Origin: a virus
Virus record (IMG/VR): IMGVR_UViG_3300011114_000154
Span: 1-21,439 of that record
Reading direction: 5' to 3' (one strand)
DNA length: 21,439 nt
Shown here: positions 20,214 to 21,439 of the stretch, piece by piece
How positions within the stretch are numbered: the stretch's first letter is position 1
Layout: the number at the start of each line of letters is the position of its first letter
Notes under the pieces: model-generated
The model's database searches: none
Seen by the model: only the letters and a program-made list of their open reading frames with translations
Told to the model about the DNA's origin: nothing
Translations under genes and position numbers: made by a program

Positions 20214-21439
20214 TCACTTCCCCTTGGGTTTGAGCGCATCTATAGCAGACTTACCGTCCTTCGTAAATCCGCGTGTTAAGGCAAGGGCTTTGAACACAAA
20301 TCCGCCGCCAGCCTTTACGGCGCGCGGCTTTCCGCTGACAAAATCGTACTTGTGGAGGTTGTCTTGAAACGCTTCCACAGGGTACTTGTTGACCTTCTTG
20401 CCAGCATCTTGGTCTTCCATCTCCAGTACAGGGACATGGTTGTTGTAGATGCGCTTTCTTTGCGGGAATGACTCCGCACGGCTGACCGAAAATCCCGTTA
20501 TCTTCATGGGGGTGGGGTTCTTCGAATGCTTGTAAACGAACGTATCGCCAATCTTGAAGTCGTCAAACTCTCCGTTTGAATGGGCCATTTCGTAAGCTTT
20601 TTGCGCCTGCTGTTGCCCAGCAGCGATCTTGTCAAAAAGGTTTTGGACTCGATCATCTCCGCCGCCAGAGCCAATATTTCGCAAAGATCGAGCCAGTGAG
20701 AGGCTCTCAACATTGCTTCTGCCACTGGTGTCTTGGTTGTCATCGTTCATCGCGCTTCCTCCGTCTGCATAGCCATAACGCTCCTGAGTAAAGGGCTGCG
20801 CCCACTCTGGGATGCTGTCCCTGCTGTGAGACGGCCCCCAACCACGGGGGTCACCGACATCAAAGTGCATGTTATTATCGTAAAAGCCAATGCCCCTGAA
20901 GCCAGCATTCCACGCCTCATCAGCAAGGCGCAGGCGATCCTCATAGGAAAGACCTGACGTGTCGATGTCGTATGCGTTGCCATGCAGGTGCTGGCTGCCC
21001 TTTGCGCCGCCAACCTCTTGGTTCTTCTCTGGGTCGCGGTATGCGCTGACAACGGTGAGTGGTTGCCCCCATGCGTCAGTCAGCTTGCCGTATGCTGCCG
21101 CCGCCGCCTCGCTCATGCCTTGAGGCCCGTGGCCCTCCGTGGCGGCGCTGGGCGAGTCCGCTGCCGCATCTGGCTTCTTCTTAAAGCCCTCGACCGTGTC
21201 CATCAGGGAGTTCAGGGACTCGCTGAACCTCGCCGCAGGTGCTTGCTGCTGCTGAACTGGTGCGCGCGCAACGGCCAGCCGTGGCACGGTCAAGGATGCC
21301 ATCGGCACATACCCCATGACGGGGCCACCCGTGGCTTTGGCGACATCGGGGCTGTCCGATGCCATGTCAAAGACGTTTTCTGGGTGCATTGGGCCGTCAA
21401 CATTCTCAGCGCCATTCCAGTATCTGACCTCGGCCTTGA
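20214..21439 (-). CDS. Virion-associated protein with M15 peptidase domain (5' end outside window)
   Basis: The open frame continues beyond the right edge, upstream of the first internal ATG at 21389 (AEVRYWNGAENVDGP precedes it), so only the C-terminal part is seen. Counted from that ATG, residues about 92-185 form an M15-type zinc peptidase domain: VVSAYRDPEKNQ (113-124), the box SQHLHGNAYD with His134 and Asp141, and NMHFD with His175 and Asp177. This closely parallels the endolysin at 5775-6404. The rest is Ser/Gly/Asp-rich and includes a beta part (FKIGDTFVYKHSKNPTPMKI). The end (GGGFVFKALALTRGF) resembles the end of the next gene product. It probably helps degrade peptidoglycan during entry. 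It could also be a processed virion protein. Confidence 0.72.
   Translation of the reverse strand, partial: KAEVRYWNGAENVDGPMHPENVFDMASDSPDVAKATGGPVMGYVPMASLTVPRLAVARAPVQQQQAPAARFSESLNSLMDTVEGFKKKPDAAADSPSAATEGHGPQGMSEAAAAAYGKLTDAWGQPLTVVSAYRDPEKNQEVGGAKGSQHLHGNAYDIDTSGLSYEDRLRLADEAWNAGFRGIGFYDNNMHFDVGDPRGWGPSHSRDSIPEWAQPFTQERYGYADGGSAMNDDNQDTSGRSNVESLSLARSLRNIGSGGGDDRVQNLFDKIAAGQQQAQKAYEMAHSNGEFDDFKIGDTFVYKHSKNPTPMKITGFSVSRAESFPQRKRIYNNHVPVLEMEDQDAGKKVNKYPVEAFQDNLHKYDFVSGKPRAVKAGGGFVFKALALTRGFTKDGKSAIDALKPKGK

Noticed and set aside
20213-20239. Longer N-terminus for the 759-residue protein (ATG 20239)
   Set aside because: It would overlap the upstream gene, while ATG 20212 follows its stop by one base with a purine-rich site upstream.
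1-21439. tRNA, rRNA, insertion sequence, integrase or attachment site
   Set aside because: No cloverleaf-like segment, transposase or integrase motif or flanking direct repeat was seen in the gaps; nearly all of the window is coding.

Overview
This window looks like part of the virion-and-lysis region of a tailed double-stranded DNA phage (Caudoviricetes), or of a closely related prophage. Almost all of it is one tightly packed minus-strand transcription unit, with TGATG, TAATG and ATGA start/stop overlaps at most junctions. The lysis genes (M15 peptidase plus an overlapping pair that looks like inner- and outer-membrane spanins) point to a Gram-negative host. The protein types resemble uncultivated aquatic phages of Alphaproteobacteria, but that is an impression from remembered families and not a search result. 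No terminase, portal, tail tube or tape-measure gene is visible. The adaptor, gp4-like and gp10-like proteins suggest a short-tailed, P22-like neck, although other tail types are not excluded.

Read in the direction of transcription, from high to low coordinates, the layout is as follows. (a) 21439-16162 holds three large virion-associated candidates: a protein with an M15 peptidase domain whose 5' end lies outside the window, a 759-residue protein of unknown function, and a 593-residue Lys/Gly/Met-rich basic protein. (b) 16106-11515 is the head module: a small helical protein, a GroES-like co-chaperonin, a scaffolding protein, a conserved pre-capsid protein, a putative decoration or head protein, the major capsid protein and a small beta-rich protein. 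A promoter-like site precedes the capsid pair. (c) 11515-8288 holds small conserved phage proteins and a P22 gp4-like adaptor that is flanked on both sides by related GIY-YIG homing endonucleases. (d) 8288-5161 holds a repeat-containing tail fibre, the lysis cassette (small membrane protein, M15 endolysin, spanin pair) and a DUF6378 protein. (e) 5116-902 holds a second adaptor, a large multi-module neck or tail protein, and two small proteins. (f) At the left edge there is a GNAT acetyltransferase cut by the window. Next to it, on the opposite strand, is an A/T-rich HNH-AP2 endonuclease, the only plus-strand gene.

The genes fit one programme. Scaffold, capsid and co-chaperonin assemble the head. 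The two adaptors and the gp10-like protein close it and join the tail. The fibre binds the host. The virion M15 domain probably opens the wall on entry, and the endolysin and spanins open it on exit. The most notable points are three homing endonucleases including a GIY-YIG sandwich around one adaptor gene, two separate M15 peptidases, a capsid-linked GroES homologue, a beta-rich module that recurs in two virion proteins, and GC-rich hairpins in the few intergenic gaps of the head region. I did not find clear evidence of a wholly new defence or regulatory system.
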